Assembly: GCF_050753385.1 (NCBI RefSeq)
Contig: NZ_JBLZFZ010000013.1
Coordinates: 1-64,000 of the forward strand
Length of the DNA: 64,000 nucleotides
Direction: 5' to 3'
From: Pantanalinema rosaneae
GTDB taxonomy: Bacteria; Cyanobacteriota; Cyanobacteriia; Leptolyngbyales; Leptolyngbyaceae
Below the pieces are notes generated by a model, which was not told where the DNA came from, ran no database searches, and was given only the letters and a program-made list of their open reading frames with translations. Shown here one piece after another: positions 1 to 8,484 of this stretch. Position 1 is the stretch's first letter; each line of letters begins with the position of its first letter. The position numbers and the translations under genes were made by a program.

Positions 1-19
1 AGATGTGTATAAGAGACAG
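1..19 (+). other. Tn5/Nextera mosaic-end adapter remnant
   Basis: The first 19 bases match the Tn5 transposase mosaic end used in Nextera library preparation. It lies exactly at the window edge and is followed by low-complexity DNA, so it is most likely untrimmed adapter at a contig end and not biology. Any reading frame that starts in it should be ignored. Confidence 0.93.
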
Positions 20-190
20 GAGATGGGGAGATGGGGAGATGGGGAGATGGGGAAATGGGGAGATAAGGAGATTTATATAGTCTCTTCCCCACCTTCCTTA
101 CCAACCCTACCCTCCTTACCTTCCTCACCCTCCCCATCCGCCTCACCTTCCCTACCCGCCTCATCTTCCCCATCCTCCTCACCCATTTAT
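20..190. repeat. Low-complexity purine tract followed by pyrimidine tract
   Basis: Bases 20-70 are iterations of a GGGGAGAT-like octamer. Bases 85-186 are a C/T-rich tract on the same strand with CCTTCC/CCCATCC steps. The two halves are roughly complementary, so the stretch could fold back on itself, and the G-runs could form quadruplexes. The remainder up to about 348 shows no gene. Because it abuts the adapter at a contig end, local misassembly is possible. Confidence 0.7.
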
Positions 191-348
191 TGCCAACCGT
201 TGACAATTTCTGTTGAGATTCGTGGGATCTGTCGGCTTTCGATGCAGAACGCGGTATAGTGCAAGCCGATAGGTGCAGTGATTGGTTTCTGTGAATATCA
301 GACGATCGCTGTGTCGATCGGTGATGTTCTCGACATAAGCAACTGACT

Positions 349-1002
349 GTGAAGTCTAACCCTTCCAAAAAAATCCTGGTTGTATTAAACGGCAAGGGGG
401 GAGTTGGCAAGACAACAACTGCCGTTAATTTAGCTGCCCTGTTGGCTGAACAGCAGCGCGTGTTGTTAGTGGATGCAGATCCGCAGGGGTCGGCTTCCTG
501 GTGGTCACAACGGGGCGATCGGGCGATCGGGTTTGACCTGGCGCAGGAAACGGATCCGATGCTATTGGGTAAGCTACAAGCCTTAGCAGAATATGACAAG
601 GTAGTCGTAGACACCCCCCCGGCGTTAGGTTCAGAGGCATTAGCCGCCGTGATTCCTGTCGCCGATTATTTGGTCTTACCGACTCCACCCACACCAATGG
701 ATCTGGCAACATTAATTGAGACGGTACGACAGGCAGTGGTGCCCAGAGGCGTTGCCCATCGGGTGTTACTAACTCGGGTCGATCCACGGCGATCGACTGA
801 GGCAGTGGAAGCGCAACTCACTCTCAAGGAGTTAGGTATTCCGGCTTGCACGACGTATATTCGAGCTTATAAAGCTCATGAACGAGCGGTATTAGAAGGA
901 ACGGCGATTACTCAACTTCGGGGAGCGAATGCCCGAGAAGCGGAGGCAGATTATCGTCGTGTATTAGATGAAATTCAGCAGGATTGGAGGCAGCATGGCT
1001 AG
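349..1002 (+). CDS. mcdA: ParA-family ATPase, probable carboxysome-positioning McdA
   Basis: A 217-residue deviant-Walker ATPase starting at GTG. The Walker A motif GKGGVGKTT lies at residues 15-23 with the signature lysine at K16. Switch I (VDADPQGSAS) starts near residue 41 and Walker B/switch II (VVVDTPPALG) lies near 84-93. ParA ATPases bind nonspecific DNA when ATP-loaded and move a partner-bound cargo over the nucleoid. The next gene starts inside this one (8 bp overlap) and encodes a coiled-coil protein with a near-terminal tryptophan. That arrangement fits the type 2 McdA/McdB carboxysome-spacing system. A generic plasmid or chromosome ParA is the alternative; the ParA fold itself is secure. 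Confidence 0.85.
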   Translation: MKSNPSKKILVVLNGKGGVGKTTTAVNLAALLAEQQRVLLVDADPQGSASWWSQRGDRAIGFDLAQETDPMLLGKLQALAEYDKVVVDTPPALGSEALAAVIPVADYLVLPTPPTPMDLATLIETVRQAVVPRGVAHRVLLTRVDPRRSTEAVEAQLTLKELGIPACTTYIRAYKAHERAVLEGTAITQLRGANAREAEADYRRVLDEIQQDWRQHG

Positions 1003-1726
1003 AAAACGCTTATCTGATTTGTTACGGGAGGAGGCTGGCAAACCCACGGACAAGGGCGCGAGTGCTGATGCGAACGCTGACCCTTCAGCCCCAACCAAGT
1101 CATCAATCCCGGAGGCAACCCAGGATAGTGCAGCCACGATCGAGGTGGAGGCAGTTCCCGTCAAGGAGGAGCAACCAGAACTGGAAACGTTAGTGGCAGA
1201 GTTAAAAACAGCCGTGGAGCAAGCGGAACAACGCGAGGCAGACTTAAACCAACAGGTGAGTGACCTAAAAGCGGAGTTGAAAGCGCAGGCAACAGATCTG
1301 AAACAAGCAAAATCACAGTTGGAGAAAGCGGAGCGACACAGCGATCAGTTAGAAACTGAAATGAATGCTCAAGCATCCGAATTGAAACAGTTGCAGAGTA
1401 ACTTACAAACCGCAGAACAAAAGACCAAACAACTAGATGCTGAACTAACAGAGGCAAAACAAGCGGCGTTGCAGTTAGCCGAGGCAAATTCTAAACTGAC
1501 CCAAGAGTTGGCAGCTTTAAAGCAGTCGGCAAAACCTGCGGCGAAACCAACGGCACAACCAACGGCACAACCGGCTGCCAAACCGGCTCCCCCGAAAGCT
1601 CAGCCTGCCCCGCTCGTTACGGCGGATAGCTTCCGACAACTGCAAGAACGATCGCTGGCACATCCAATTTTTCCCAATAAAGTGCCAGGACAACTGACAG
1701 AACAAGACTTAGGCTGGGTGGATTAA
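995..1726 (+). CDS. mcdB: Coiled-coil partner of ParA, probable McdB
   Basis: A 243-residue protein. I chose the ATG at 995 because GGAGG sits 5 bases before it (986-990) and it overlaps the ParA stop; an in-frame ATG at 968 is the alternative. The N-terminus is basic (MARKRLSDLLREE). A disordered acidic segment follows, then a glutamine/alanine/lysine-rich heptad coiled coil at about residues 60-180, an Ala/Pro/Lys/Gln low-complexity linker at about 180-210, and a C-terminus ending GWVD. A tryptophan within the last four residues, after a disordered N-terminus and Q-rich coiled coil, is a described hallmark of cyanobacterial McdB, the carboxysome adaptor that stimulates McdA. The name rests on architecture and adjacency, not on alignment. 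Confidence 0.62.
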   Translation: MARKRLSDLLREEAGKPTDKGASADANADPSAPTKSSIPEATQDSAATIEVEAVPVKEEQPELETLVAELKTAVEQAEQREADLNQQVSDLKAELKAQATDLKQAKSQLEKAERHSDQLETEMNAQASELKQLQSNLQTAEQKTKQLDAELTEAKQAALQLAEANSKLTQELAALKQSAKPAAKPTAQPTAQPAAKPAPPKAQPAPLVTADSFRQLQERSLAHPIFPNKVPGQLTEQDLGWVD

Positions 1727-1728
1727 GC

Positions 1729-2427
1729 ATGGATCAGCAACCCCAACGCACGTTATCGATCGATATTGGTGGTAGTGGCATCAAAGCAATGGTGCTGGAT
1801 GAAACTGGTAATCCCTTGAATCAGCGAGTGCGGGTTGCCACGCCCCAACCAGCGATGCCTGCTCCAGTGATCGCCGCCTTAGTGGAACTGGTGCAAGATC
1901 TGGAGTACGATCGCGTGTCGGTCGGATTTCCGGGAGTGGTGCGATTGGGGGTGACGGAAACCGCCGTGAATTTGCATCCCGATTGGATTGGGTTTGACCT
2001 GGCAGGGACACTAACTCAACAATTGGGTCAGCCGACCCGAGTTTGCAATGATGCCGATATGCAGGGGTTAGGGGCGATCGCGGGTCGTGGGGTGGAACTG
2101 GTGATTACACTGGGAACGGGGTTTGGCTCGGCACTGTTCTTAAATGGTCGGTTAGTACCTAATCTAGAAATGGGACATCACGAGTTCCGCAAAGGGGAAA
2201 CCTACGAGGAACAACTGGGACGAGCCGCCCTCGATCGCGAAGGTAAGAAAAAGTGGAATCAACGCCTGGAAAGAGCGATCGCCTCATTACAACACTTGTT
2301 TAATTACGATTGCCTCTATATTGGTGGGGGCAATACCGATCGCATCACCTTTAAACTGCCTGCCAATGTCAAAATTGTGCCGAATGTTTCCGGCATTCTG
2401 GGGGGAATTGCCCTGTGGCGGGATTAG
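1729..2427 (+). CDS. ppgK: ROK-family polyphosphate glucokinase
   Basis: A 232-residue ROK-fold kinase. The N-terminal phosphate-binding signature SIDIGGSGIKAMVLD lies at about residues 9-23. A second conserved stretch, VITLGTGFGSALFLNG, lies near residue 125. It is followed by the MGHHEF and LGRAALD motifs typical of polyphosphate/ATP-dependent glucokinases (PpgK), and by the ligand-binding YIGGGNTD near the C-terminus. Such enzymes phosphorylate glucose with polyphosphate or ATP in the cytoplasm. It starts 2 bases after the coiled-coil gene, so the three genes are probably co-transcribed. Its stop overlaps the stop of the convergent DUF1460 gene by 4 bases. Confidence 0.85.
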   Translation: MDQQPQRTLSIDIGGSGIKAMVLDETGNPLNQRVRVATPQPAMPAPVIAALVELVQDLEYDRVSVGFPGVVRLGVTETAVNLHPDWIGFDLAGTLTQQLGQPTRVCNDADMQGLGAIAGRGVELVITLGTGFGSALFLNGRLVPNLEMGHHEFRKGETYEEQLGRAALDREGKKKWNQRLERAIASLQHLFNYDCLYIGGGNTDRITFKLPANVKIVPNVSGILGGIALWRD

Positions 2428-3323
2428 TTCGGACGAGCCACGGTAATACCGATGCTGTGTTCAACTCTGGCGATATAGCGTTGTAGATCAGGGGAAATTT
2501 TGACTGTGCCACTGGGAGACGCATGGAGTAACCCAAAGCTACCATCCGGCTGGCGGTAGGCAATCCCAGTATGGGTGACATCTAAACCAGGCAGATCGGT
2601 GGCGATCGCAATAATATCTCCGGGTTGCAACTGGGGATAAATTTGCTGGATGCGATCGGTGGGAATGTAGTGGAGTGGCAAGGACTGTAATTGGGCTTCG
2701 ACCTGCTGGATGCACTGGTAGGTGGCTGGATCACTCATTTGTGGATAACTCTGGCGGTGGTGGCTCATAAAGTTCAAGGGTTTAGCTTGAGCGATGCCAC
2801 CCAATTCAGCCGTGAGATCGCGAACGATACCGCGTTTCTGGTTATCAATGATCCATTCCGAGAAGTAATGGAGCCGACTACAGTAGCCATCCAGCTTACC
2901 ATCCCGATAGCGCAGGGCTTGCAGGTGATTGGCAAAGGTGACATAGGAGTAATCCTCCAAAACAATGCCGCGCGATAGGGCTAAAACGGTTTCCACTAAC
3001 AGCAAACAGTCAAACTGAGTCAAAGAGACAATTAGTGTTTCTTGCGGCGATCGATCCAATAGTCCTGCCTGATAAGTTCGCCCTAATAAGGATTCTGCGA
3101 TCGCTTGCATCATCTCCCCGATCGGGCGTTGATGTAACTGCTGTCGTTTGGCGGTCTGGATCAGTTGCTGGAATGCCTGTTCTTCACTGATGGCGGCCAT
3201 CTGAACTGGAGTAGCGACCAGGGAAGCGGGAGGTTGGGAGCGATCGGATAGACTCACTGGAAAGCTGGCGACATATCCGACCAGGCAAAGCACATTCGTC
3301 AATTGTTTCAGACTAATCTCCAT
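2424..3323 (-). CDS. DUF1460 (N-acetylmuramoyl-L-alanine amidase-like) protein
   Basis: 299 residues. A hydrophobic N-terminal stretch (about residues 8-26) suggests a signal peptide or anchor. The body carries the DUF1460 signatures FDCLLLVET (probable nucleophile cysteine, NlpC/P60-like), SRLHYFSEW with DN shortly after, and a C-terminal LQPGDIIAIAT / THTGIAY block that supplies the conserved His. Members are predicted peptidoglycan amidases with a papain-like fold, expected in the periplasm. It converges on ppgK. No obvious operon partner. Confidence 0.78.
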   Translation of the reverse strand: MEISLKQLTNVLCLVGYVASFPVSLSDRSQPPASLVATPVQMAAISEEQAFQQLIQTAKRQQLHQRPIGEMMQAIAESLLGRTYQAGLLDRSPQETLIVSLTQFDCLLLVETVLALSRGIVLEDYSYVTFANHLQALRYRDGKLDGYCSRLHYFSEWIIDNQKRGIVRDLTAELGGIAQAKPLNFMSHHRQSYPQMSDPATYQCIQQVEAQLQSLPLHYIPTDRIQQIYPQLQPGDIIAIATDLPGLDVTHTGIAYRQPDGSFGLLHASPSGTVKISPDLQRYIARVEHSIGITVARPN

Positions 3324-3419
3324 CCCACCCCACTTACTTCAGGTCAATTCCTGAGATCAGATGCTCCATCATAGCCGATCGTTCCTATTTCACGGCTTTA
3401 GCGCAATCGTCAGGAATCA

Positions 3420-4160
3420 TTACCGAATGCCATCTACACGGACAAAGTCGTCAGCCGTGGCCGCTTCAGCTGCGATCGTCTCGCCCCAAGGAATGTATGG
3501 ATAATCGGGCAACCAGGCATCCTGTCTGTGGAGAAGAGAATCCAGAAAGAGGGTTGTCTCCTTTAAATGGGCTTCGGTAATGTCGGCAGGACATGCTTCG
3601 CTCCGAAATTTGTAGCCAACATAACTGCCGCTAGTAATATAAATATCCCATTGTTTCGGGTTCCATTGGTCTGGTAAAGGTGTCCCCTGAGCTTCCATCT
3701 GTTCAGCGTATTCAGGTAATTCTGAAGCAGAGATTTCCAGGAACTCTTCCGTATAATCGTCTCCCCAATCAAACTCTTCAATACATTTACCATTGTCAAA
3801 TAGATGGTAAGCAGAACAGCTTGAGGTGTCTTCATGCTGCAAATAAATACACTGAGTCTTGAGTAATCCAGAGAATTGAGATACTTGGCTCTCTAGACAG
3901 ACATCGATTGGCAAAACGATCGTCCAGGGATGTTCTTTGTACTGGAATATCAGCGATCGCCAGCCATGATCAGGATCACACGGCTGTCCCCAAATATTTT
4001 GGTCTAAACTGCCTCCAAATTCGGTTGCGATCGCTGGGCTGACTGAATCAATCGGAGCTTTGACTAACAGGATGCCGATCGTATTCATTTCCAGTTCATT
4101 AAACTGAAAGCCCCGCCTATTGGATAATGCGATTTCTGCTGTCATAAACAATGTGAACAA
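3420..4160 (-). CDS. Conserved hypothetical protein
   Basis: 246 residues, no signal peptide or membrane segment. I do not recognise the family. It is acidic and rich in aromatic residues, with a central segment (DWGDDYTEEFLEIS) and a C-terminal proline/tryptophan-rich region (YPYIPWGE). The in-frame ATG at residue 25 (MNTIGILLVKAP) begins a more protein-like segment and may be the real start. Immunity or SMI1-like proteins have a similar composition, but no motif supports that. It stands alone, transcribed away from the tandem repeats upstream. Confidence 0.55.
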   Translation of the reverse strand: MFTLFMTAEIALSNRRGFQFNELEMNTIGILLVKAPIDSVSPAIATEFGGSLDQNIWGQPCDPDHGWRSLIFQYKEHPWTIVLPIDVCLESQVSQFSGLLKTQCIYLQHEDTSSCSAYHLFDNGKCIEEFDWGDDYTEEFLEISASELPEYAEQMEAQGTPLPDQWNPKQWDIYITSGSYVGYKFRSEACPADITEAHLKETTLFLDSLLHRQDAWLPDYPYIPWGETIAAEAATADDFVRVDGIR

Positions 4161-4195
4161 TCACTATCATTATTAGCTTGATCGTAACGTTTATG

Positions 4196-4575
4196 AGTTA
4201 ACCGACCCTCGCATGGAGTGCGATCGCCACGTTACTCGATGTCATCACGACAAAACTGAGTCACGTTAATTCAATTCGAGATAGGATTTAATGATTAATC
4301 GAACGATCGCATGGAGTTCGATCGCCGCGTTACTCAATGTCATTCCGATCAAGCTGAGTAACGTTTATATCTTACTTAGAGCGAAATAAGGTTTTGTTAT
4401 TAATCGGACGATCGCATGGAGTTCGATCGCCGCGTTACTCAATATCATTCCGATGAAACTGAATAACGTTTATATCTTACTTAGATCGAAATAAGATTTT
4501 ATGATTAATCGAACGATCATACTCGATTGCATGACTACGTTATTGAGTTTGATCACAATCAAACTTGATTCCACT
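4196..4575. repeat. Tandem 99-105 bp intergenic repeat, about 3.7 copies
   Basis: Four successive units start near 4196, 4295, 4400 and 4505, at spacings of 99, 105 and 105 bases. Each opens with a variant of ATTAATCGAACGATCGCATGG. Within each of the first three units there is an inverted repeat with 9-base arms (CGTTACTCA / TGAGTAACG, exact in the second unit and one mismatch in the third) around an 18-base loop, and two GATCG-containing palindromes. The fourth unit is truncated and diverged. It fills the 530-base gap between a minus-strand gene and dppB-like genes. Function unknown: a regulator-binding array, a structured RNA, or inert satellite DNA. Confidence 0.85.
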
Positions 4576-4694
4576 CCGCTCGCATTCCGTTGGGTGGCAA
4601 TATGACTGAGTTGTGGCAGCATTCTGCTGAATTGGCGCGATCGACCTGGAGATCGCTCAACTTCGTATGATAATGGCGGGAACCCCTATGGCGC

Positions 4695-5711
4695 GTGCTT
4701 GTGTGGATTTATCTTCTGAAACGCTTATTTAGTTTATTACCTGTGCTGCTGGGCATCACTTTATTAGTGTTTGGGCTACTGCATCTGATTCCCGGTGATC
4801 CCGCCGTAGTTTTGTTAGGGGAACGGGCAACCCCCGATCAAGTCACTGCCCTGCGAGAACAGTTAGGACTCGATCGCCCCTTACCGTTGCAATATCTAGC
4901 TTTTCTGAATAATCTGCTGCATTTGAATTTGGGCACCAGTATTATTAGCGGCATTCCGATCGTGGATGAATTGCGGACGCGGTTTCCGGCAACGTTTGAG
5001 TTAGCGATCGCGGCAATGCTCGTGGCGTTAATTCTGGGGATTCCGGCGGGAATGCTGGCAGCAGTACGCAAAAATACCTGGCTGGATCACTTGATGATGA
5101 CAGGTTCTCTGTTGGGAGTGTCATTGCCCGTGTATTGGTTAGGGTTGTTATTGATCTATTTATTTGCGGTGAATCTGCATTGGTTGCCGCCGAGTGGTCG
5201 GATTAGTGTCGATGCCGGATTTAGCTTCCAGCCACTCACTGGGTTTTATGTTCTGGATGCCGTACTGCGGTGGAATGGGTCAGCGTTGCGAGATGTGTTG
5301 GCACATTTAATTCTGCCTGCTTTAACTCTGGGCACCATTCCCCTGGCGATTCTGGCGCGAATTACCCGATCGGCAATGTTAGAAACGCTCTCGCAAGACT
5401 ACATCCGGACTGCCCGAGCTAAAGGTGTACCGGAATTCTGGGTAATTAGCCAACATGCGTTCAAAAATGCGTTGTTACCGATTAGCACCATTACCGGACT
5501 GCAATTTGGCACATTACTCGGGGGTGCAATTCTAACCGAAACGATTTTCTCCTGGTCGGGTATCGGCTCCTGGATTTACGAAGGTATTCTGGCGCGAGAT
5601 TATCCCGTGGTACAAAGTGGTGTGATGGTGGTCGCGATCGCCTTTGTGGTGATCAATTTATTGGTGGATCTGTCCTACATCTTGATTGACCCCAGGATTC
5701 AATGGCGATGA
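4695..5711 (+). CDS. ABC transporter permease, DppB/OppB-like
   Basis: 338 residues starting at GTG (a second in-frame GTG lies two codons later). The N-terminal DppB signature LLGITLLVFGLLHLIPGDP is followed by the ATPDQVTALREQLGLD segment, six predicted membrane helices and the EAA loop (DYIRTARAKGVPEFWVI). This is the first of two inner-membrane channel subunits of a dipeptide/oligopeptide/nickel-type importer. The following gene overlaps by 10 bases. No ATPase or substrate-binding protein lies alongside, so those parts must be encoded elsewhere. The substrate cannot be inferred. Confidence 0.9.
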   Translation: MLVWIYLLKRLFSLLPVLLGITLLVFGLLHLIPGDPAVVLLGERATPDQVTALREQLGLDRPLPLQYLAFLNNLLHLNLGTSIISGIPIVDELRTRFPATFELAIAAMLVALILGIPAGMLAAVRKNTWLDHLMMTGSLLGVSLPVYWLGLLLIYLFAVNLHWLPPSGRISVDAGFSFQPLTGFYVLDAVLRWNGSALRDVLAHLILPALTLGTIPLAILARITRSAMLETLSQDYIRTARAKGVPEFWVISQHAFKNALLPISTITGLQFGTLLGGAILTETIFSWSGIGSWIYEGILARDYPVVQSGVMVVAIAFVVINLLVDLSYILIDPRIQWR

Positions 5712-6571
5712 CAACAAACATCCTCTCCTCTCAACGCGCCGCCCAACGATTTTGGCAATCTCCCTCTGGTAGAGTTGGCTTAGGATTAAGCATTGTCCTG
5801 TTCTTGTTGGCGTTGCTAGCTCCCGTGTTGCATCCCTACGATCCCGCCACCGATCGCAATTATCTCGCCCGCCTGCTGCCCCCCAGTCCCGCGCACTGGT
5901 TTGGCACCGATGCCTTAGGACGGGACATTCTAACGCTGGTGTGGTACGGCATTCGCACATCCTTATTAATCAGCATCGTCTCCGTCGGATTGGGATTACT
6001 GATTGGCTTAGGGTTAGGACTAATCGCCGGATATAATCGCGGCAAAGTCGAAGCAGTGATTAACTGGCTCACCAACATTCTGCTGGCGTTTCCCTCAATT
6101 TTATTGGCGATCGCGATCGTCACCGTCACCAGTCCCAGTCTGCAAAGTGTGATGATTGCCGTAGGAATTGTGCAGATTCCGATTTACATTCGGCTGGCAC
6201 GAGCGATGGTGTTGTCGTTACGCGAACAAGAGTTTGTGCAGGCTGTCCGAGCGTTAGGCGCTTCTCCCCTGCACATTCTCAGCCGTCATATTTTGCCTGC
6301 CAGTCTGCCGCCGATCGTGGTGCAAGCTACATTGTCGATCGGCACAGCCACCCTGGAAGCAGCGGGTCTAGGATTTCTGGGCTTAGGGGCACAACCACCC
6401 ACCCCCGAACTGGGAACAATGCTCGCCGATGCATTTAAAGGAGGTTACTCACTCACCTCTCCCTGGACAACCCTATTTCCCGGTTTAGTCATCACCCTGA
6501 TGGTTTTAGCCTTTAACCTATTAGGCGACGGCTTGCGTGATAGCCTCGATCCCAAAGTTAGTAGTAATTGA
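5702..6571 (+). CDS. ABC transporter permease, DppC/OppC-like
   Basis: 289 residues, ATG at 5702 (or 5708). The N-terminus matches the OppC N-terminal domain: a transmembrane helix, then HPYDPAT and HWFGTDALGRDILTLVWYG, a diagnostic DppC signature. The BPD_transp_1 helices follow, with the EAA-like FVQAVRALGASPLHILSRHILP. It pairs with the preceding DppB-like subunit to form the heterodimeric membrane channel. Translational coupling is likely from the 10-base overlap. Confidence 0.9.
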   Translation: MAMTTNILSSQRAAQRFWQSPSGRVGLGLSIVLFLLALLAPVLHPYDPATDRNYLARLLPPSPAHWFGTDALGRDILTLVWYGIRTSLLISIVSVGLGLLIGLGLGLIAGYNRGKVEAVINWLTNILLAFPSILLAIAIVTVTSPSLQSVMIAVGIVQIPIYIRLARAMVLSLREQEFVQAVRALGASPLHILSRHILPASLPPIVVQATLSIGTATLEAAGLGFLGLGAQPPTPELGTMLADAFKGGYSLTSPWTTLFPGLVITLMVLAFNLLGDGLRDSLDPKVSSN

Positions 6572-6659
6572 TATAACTCGGCTAACGGTGATGTTATGTG
6601 GCGGCAGATAACCTCGAACTCTCACCGACAACCTTTGTACCGTCTGCACCAACGCAGTG

Positions 6660-7394
6660 TTAGCCATCACTATTACGTTCGATCTCACGCTCAATAATCT
6701 CTTTAACAAACTCAGGCAGTTCCTTTTCTACGCTAACAGCCCTTTGCTTGAGCCTTTCATAAATCTCAATGTCATCTCCTTCCCAAAGCAGATCTATTCT
6801 TCTGACCTGCCGCATTGCAATATGCTCATAGCTTTCCGGATACGACCAGTAGCAGGATAGACAAATAGACTTATCCTTAATTTTGTTCCAGTTTTCGCAA
6901 TGTTCGCATGACCAGGATTTAGCCCGGTTAGCAGAGCCACAAAGTAACATAAAGTTTTCTGGGGCTAGATCCGGCTCACCATCAACTTCAAAAGGAACAC
7001 GATGATCAATTTGCAACTCGCGTTCATCTACCTCTTCAAAATAAATAAAACACTTACATCCATATCTACTAATCAATGCCTCTTTAATCTGCTTGGATAA
7101 ACCTGTTCTTCCAGAAAGGCGAGTGAATCTTGCCTTGCTAATATCCCCAAACCGATATGCGGCTATTTTTCTGCCATCACTTCCAGTAACACGAAAAGTC
7201 TCTAATGGAATACCATTCTCTCTAACATCTCTAGCTGCTCTTGGAGGATGGTTATAACCGTAAGTTTCTTTCAACTCCTCAGTTGTAATAAATCCGTGTT
7301 TCAAGATGTGATCAATGACTGCCTTCGGCCTCTTTGCTGTTACAGAACGACAAAGTTCCAAGAAGTCATCGGGTAGCTGCTGCGAATTCTCCAT
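6660..7394 (-). CDS. HNH endonuclease, probable type II restriction enzyme
   Basis: 244 residues. An HNH nuclease core sits at about residues 113-160: Cys113/Cys115, the QIDHRVPFEVDG strand with D130-H131, then PENFMLLCGSANRAKSW. Further cysteine pairs (C163/C166 and C178/C181) form a probable zinc ribbon. The N-terminal 90 residues look like a winged-helix DNA-binding region. The gene starts inside the upstream adenine methylase (29-base overlap, same strand), so the two form a restriction-modification pair. Recognition site unknown. The pair is visibly more AT-rich than its surroundings, which fits horizontal acquisition. Confidence 0.82.
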   Translation of the reverse strand: MENSQQLPDDFLELCRSVTAKRPKAVIDHILKHGFITTEELKETYGYNHPPRAARDVRENGIPLETFRVTGSDGRKIAAYRFGDISKARFTRLSGRTGLSKQIKEALISRYGCKCFIYFEEVDERELQIDHRVPFEVDGEPDLAPENFMLLCGSANRAKSWSCEHCENWNKIKDKSICLSCYWSYPESYEHIAMRQVRRIDLLWEGDDIEIYERLKQRAVSVEKELPEFVKEIIEREIERNSDG

Positions 7395-8319
7395 GCTTTT
7401 CCAAGAGGGTTAGCTGCTTTGGTTTCTTGCCAATATAGCTAAAATCATAAATCTTAGTATTCATTAAGCTTTTGGATAAAATTGGCGACAGGTACAACGA
7501 CTCAATTGTAGTTTCTTTCTTGCCCAACAATGTAGACTGTGAGGATCTGCCAACTTCGATTTCGATTCTTTCAAGATTCAGGCATTTAGGAAGAATCTTA
7601 CCAAAAGCCTTATCACCTAATTTACCGTCGTAACTGATAGCAAACGCACATCCTTTTCGATTTAATTGTTCAAGAGCTAACACAAAATCATCGAAATTTA
7701 TCCCAGATAGATATCTTGAATCTCTATTTCCGCATACTCCTTGGTATGGAGGATCCATATAAATAAAATCACCTTCTTGGACTTGCTCTAATACTTCTCG
7801 ATAATCCAAACTAGTAAACATGCATCTGCCTTTGAGCAAACTAGATACACCTACTATATTTTTTCTCATCGTTTCAGGTTGTGTTCCTTTTCTTCTTTTG
7901 TCCGGACTTTGGTTGAATAATCCTTCAGAATTGTAGCGAACCGAACCTTTAACGCATCTTGCTAGAAGATAAAGGAATAATCTTGGATCATTAGTCTGAT
8001 TGAATTTTGACCTGACTTCAAAATAGTGGGCTACAGAATTAGTATGTTGCTCATTCCATAGCTCTAAGTAAAAATTTGCTATTTCGTCTGGTTTTTCTAT
8101 AGACAGTTCTAGTAGCTCGATTAGAGGCTTATTCAGATCATTTAACCAAAAACTATGAGTAATCTGATTTGCAGACGTAGCAATGCTAATCGCAGCAGTT
8201 CCAGCAAAAGGCTCTACCAGCCTGTTGATATTTTTCGGAAAAAACTGGAGGATGTGCTTCGCTAAATTTCTTTTGCTGCCTTGGTATTGAATGAAGTGGG
8301 GTAGATTCGTCATCGTCAT
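7366..8319 (-). CDS. Dam-class (D12) adenine-N6 DNA methyltransferase
   Basis: About 317 residues from the ATG at 8319 (another ATG at 8313; the frame stays open upstream to 8397 but without family similarity). The D12-class features are in order: IQYQGSKRNLAKHI near the start, the SAM-binding motif LVEPFAGTAAIS near residues 32-43, LNDLNKPL, and the catalytic DPPY at about 187-190. Such enzymes methylate the N6 of adenine in short palindromes. It is the modification partner of the overlapping HNH endonuclease. D12 enzymes often target GATC, but specificity cannot be read from the sequence. Confidence 0.88.
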   Translation of the reverse strand: MTMTNLPHFIQYQGSKRNLAKHILQFFPKNINRLVEPFAGTAAISIATSANQITHSFWLNDLNKPLIELLELSIEKPDEIANFYLELWNEQHTNSVAHYFEVRSKFNQTNDPRLFLYLLARCVKGSVRYNSEGLFNQSPDKRRKGTQPETMRKNIVGVSSLLKGRCMFTSLDYREVLEQVQEGDFIYMDPPYQGVCGNRDSRYLSGINFDDFVLALEQLNRKGCAFAISYDGKLGDKAFGKILPKCLNLERIEIEVGRSSQSTLLGKKETTIESLYLSPILSKSLMNTKIYDFSYIGKKPKQLTLLEKHGEFAAATR

Positions 8320-8484
8320 ACAAGAACAAATGATCTTGCAGCAGTTTATCATGATAGTTTGGGCTTGTCGCTTAACTCCAGCATTTTTCAATCGCACAAC
8401 TGATCCAGAAGTTGCCCAACTCGTTGCTGAAGCAGAACGAGAATCAGTGATCAGATTTTTCGTCAGCCCACTCCAAGTGAGTTT

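Noticed and set aside
5..259. 84-codon frame beginning at base 5
   Set aside because: It starts in the adapter sequence and codes for low-complexity Ser/Pro-rich peptide from the repeat tract.
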